Below are positions 6,977 through 7,981 of a DNA stretch of 7,981 nt, one piece after another. A program made the position numbers and the translations under genes. Position 1 is the first letter of the stretch; each line of letters opens with the position of its first letter. Under the pieces are notes generated by a model. That model ran no database searches, was not told the DNA's origin, and was given only the letters and a program-made list of their open reading frames with translations. This DNA comes from Pseudomonadota bacterium (GTDB lineage: Bacteria > Pseudomonadota > Gammaproteobacteria > Pseudomonadales > Azotimanducaceae). The stretch spans positions 1-7,981 of the forward strand of contig JAQBYL010000183.1 of assembly GCA_027622495.1 (NCBI GenBank). Direction: 5' to 3'.

Positions 6977-7408
6977 ATGGAGTATCTTCCACCTAAAATC
7001 GACTGGGTCCGCAAGCAGGTCGAACTCTACGAAGGCAGTGGCGGTACCAAGGGCAGCACGCTTCTCGAGACCGGCATGCCTTGCATCATCGTGACCCACG
7101 TCGGTAACAAAACCGGCGGCATCCGCAAGATTCCGCTCATGCGCGTGAAAGTCGCCGACAGCTACGTGCTGGTGGGCTCCATGGGTGGTCAGCCGAAGAA
7201 CCCGGTCTGGGTGTACAACCTGCGCGCAAACCCGGATGTGGAAATTCGCGACAAGACCGACGTCACCAAGATGCGGGTACGCGAAGTGACCGATGCTGAC
7301 GAACGCGCCACCCTGTGGAAGGCCAGTGCTGAGGCATATCCGCCATATAACGACTATCAGGCAAAGACCACCCGCAAGATTCCGGTGTTCGTGGCCGAAC
7401 CAGCCTGA
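6977..7408 (+). CDS. Deazaflavin (F420)-dependent nitroreductase/quinone reductase family protein (Ddn-like)
   Basis: This 143-residue protein is the usual single-domain size of the split-barrel family first known from mycobacterial Ddn, which uses reduced coenzyme F420 to reduce quinones or nitro compounds. Recognisable family blocks are HVGNKTGGIRKIPLMRV (41-57), YVLVGSMGGQPKNPVW (63-78) and NLRANPDVEI (81-90), followed by the late YPPYNDYQAKTTRKIPVFV (121-139). The start is ATG with AAAGGGA (6964-6970) about 6-7 nt upstream. It has no signal peptide or membrane segment, so it is cytoplasmic. It diverges from the exported dioxygenase with a 96-bp spacer and is followed by a hairpin. The family is secure; use of F420 rather than a flavin is inferred from the family, and no F420 synthesis gene is visible here. 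Confidence 0.88.
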   Translation: MEYLPPKIDWVRKQVELYEGSGGTKGSTLLETGMPCIIVTHVGNKTGGIRKIPLMRVKVADSYVLVGSMGGQPKNPVWVYNLRANPDVEIRDKTDVTKMRVREVTDADERATLWKASAEAYPPYNDYQAKTTRKIPVFVAEPA

Positions 7409-7420
7409 GGGGTGTCGTTT

Positions 7421-7449
7421 CGCTGGCCGATTGAGTTGATCGGCCAGCG
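7421..7449 (+). terminator. Strong hairpin after the deazaflavin gene, probable terminator
   Basis: A perfect 11-bp stem (CGCTGGCCGAT pairing with ATCGGCCAGCG) encloses a 7-nt loop, 12 nt after the stop codon. The stem extends by GTT/AAC after one mismatch. No clear T-run follows (CAACCTGCTTT), so it is either a weak intrinsic terminator or a 3'-end stabilising hairpin. Confidence 0.5.
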
Positions 7450-7493
7450 CAACCTGCTTTCAGATCCTTAAGCGGCCTGTCAGGGCTTCTCAG

Positions 7494-7516
7494 CATCCTG
7501 TGCACATCCTGTGCAC
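7494..7516 (+). repeat. 11-bp tandem duplication
   Basis: CATCCTGTGCA occurs twice head-to-tail, with the first base of a third copy. A degenerate third unit (CCTCTGTGGACA) may follow. It lies in non-coding DNA between the hairpin and the next promoter. No function is apparent. Confidence 0.6.
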
Positions 7517-7646
7517 CCTCTGTGGACATTGCAAAACCCTTCATAGATCAATAGCATACCGGGATGGCGCTGAGTGTCTGGACGAAGCGACACATCCTTC
7601 AGTAGAACTCTTAACAATTTTCGGCTCTGTTGCCCGCTTCATTTCA

Positions 7647-7675
7647 TTAACATAGCGCTCTTATTTAGACATAAT
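7647..7675 (+). promoter_or_regulatory. Sigma70-like promoter of the right-edge exported protein gene
   Basis: -35 TTAACA (7647-7652), a 17-bp spacer and -10 CATAAT (7670-7675): five of six consensus bases in each box, with ideal spacing. It lies about 45 bp upstream of the chosen GTG start. Together with the hairpin it accounts for most of the roughly 310-bp gene-free stretch between the deazaflavin gene and this one; nothing else coding was seen there. Confidence 0.6.
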
Positions 7676-7719
7676 AGTTGTCATTTCTGACGCAGATGAA
7701 GTTTGTGCGAAGGACAATT

Positions 7720-7981
7720 GTGAATAGATGGCTTGCGCTCATCCTCTGTTTGACCGCGCCAATCGCCGGTCTGTCAGTACCTGTGGCCTTTGATAACGAG
7801 GATCTGCTGGAACTGCAGCGCGAGCAATCCAAGCGTCGACCAGCCGGCTCAGCACTTGCGTCACTCACCGACGCGATCGATTCCTCCAGCCAGGCCTCCA
7901 ACCACCGTTACGCCGATGATCGCTTTGATGATGGCCAGGGCATTGCCACCCCTACCTACTGGCGACCCGCAGATTCTGCTG
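7720..7981 (+). CDS. Exported protein of unknown function (partial, C-terminus off the right edge)
   Basis: The frame stays open to the window edge. I do not recognise the family. From the chosen GTG the N-terminus reads NRWLALILCLTAPIAGLSVP, a good Sec signal peptide with a basic start and a hydrophobic core. Cleavage probably falls near GLSVPVAF. The mature start is acidic and helical (DNEDLLELQREQSK), then Ser/Asp/Ala-rich and probably disordered (SLTDAIDSSSQASNHRYADD). AAGGA (7710-7714) is 5 nt before GTG 7720. An in-frame ATG at 7696 would add eight residues (MKFVRRTI) but has no visible ribosome binding site. A good promoter lies upstream. Localisation to the envelope or outside is inferred; function cannot be told. 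Confidence 0.65.
   Translation, partial: MNRWLALILCLTAPIAGLSVPVAFDNEDLLELQREQSKRRPAGSALASLTDAIDSSSQASNHRYADDRFDDGQGIATPTYWRPADSA

Noticed and set aside
1..7981. Search for CRISPR arrays, insertion sequences, tRNA genes, phage genes or defence systems
   Set aside because: No regularly spaced repeats, terminal inverted repeats, transposase motifs or tRNA-like folds were seen; nearly all the DNA is explained by the genes listed.

Overview
The window (about 8 kb, moderately GC-rich) looks like the chromosome of a Gram-negative bacterium, most likely a proteobacterium and perhaps an environmental gammaproteobacterium. The reasons are the family-5 peptide transporter operon with inner-membrane permeases, a Tat-exported enzyme, and tightly coupled genes with alternative starts (GTG, TTG). 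The taxonomic guess rests on general character only, because no rRNA or other marker gene is present.

Left part (1-5424, minus strand): a four-gene peptide/nickel/opine-type ABC importer operon. In transcription order it encodes a substrate-binding protein, a DppB-type permease, a DppC-type permease and a fused double-ABC ATPase that runs off the left edge. The last three genes are tightly linked: 22 nt separate the binding protein from the first permease, and then come ATGA and GTGA 4-nt overlaps. Two features are unusual. The binding protein seems to be held in the inner membrane by an uncleaved N-terminal helix followed by a coiled-coil stretch. The DppC-type permease carries an N-terminal insertion with about two extra membrane segments. 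The double ATPase is real but is open at the window edge.

Middle part (5425-6172): a 148-bp divergent spacer with a perfect 12-bp palindrome and a possible plus-strand promoter. It is followed by a plus-strand GNAT acetyltransferase remnant whose N- and C-terminal halves lie in different frames, with the strand order intact between them. It is best read as a pseudogene made by a small out-of-frame deletion near 5800.

Right part (6173-7981): a Tat-exported intradiol ring-cleavage dioxygenase (minus) that converges on the pseudogene. It is divergent, with a 96-bp shared spacer, from a small plus-strand deazaflavin (F420)-dependent nitroreductase/quinone-reductase family protein. A strong hairpin follows that gene. 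The roughly 310-bp spacer after it holds an 11-bp tandem duplication and a well-formed sigma70-like promoter, which drives an exported protein of unknown function cut by the right edge.

Functionally, the left operon imports peptides or related small solutes using ATP. The dioxygenase/deazaflavin pair suggests oxidation and reduction of aromatic or quinone compounds, but a link between those two genes is inferred only from their shared divergent spacer. I found no CRISPR array, insertion sequence, tRNA, rRNA or defence system. The most noteworthy points are the membrane-tethered binding protein, the F420-type protein beside an exported dioxygenase, and the broken GNAT gene.
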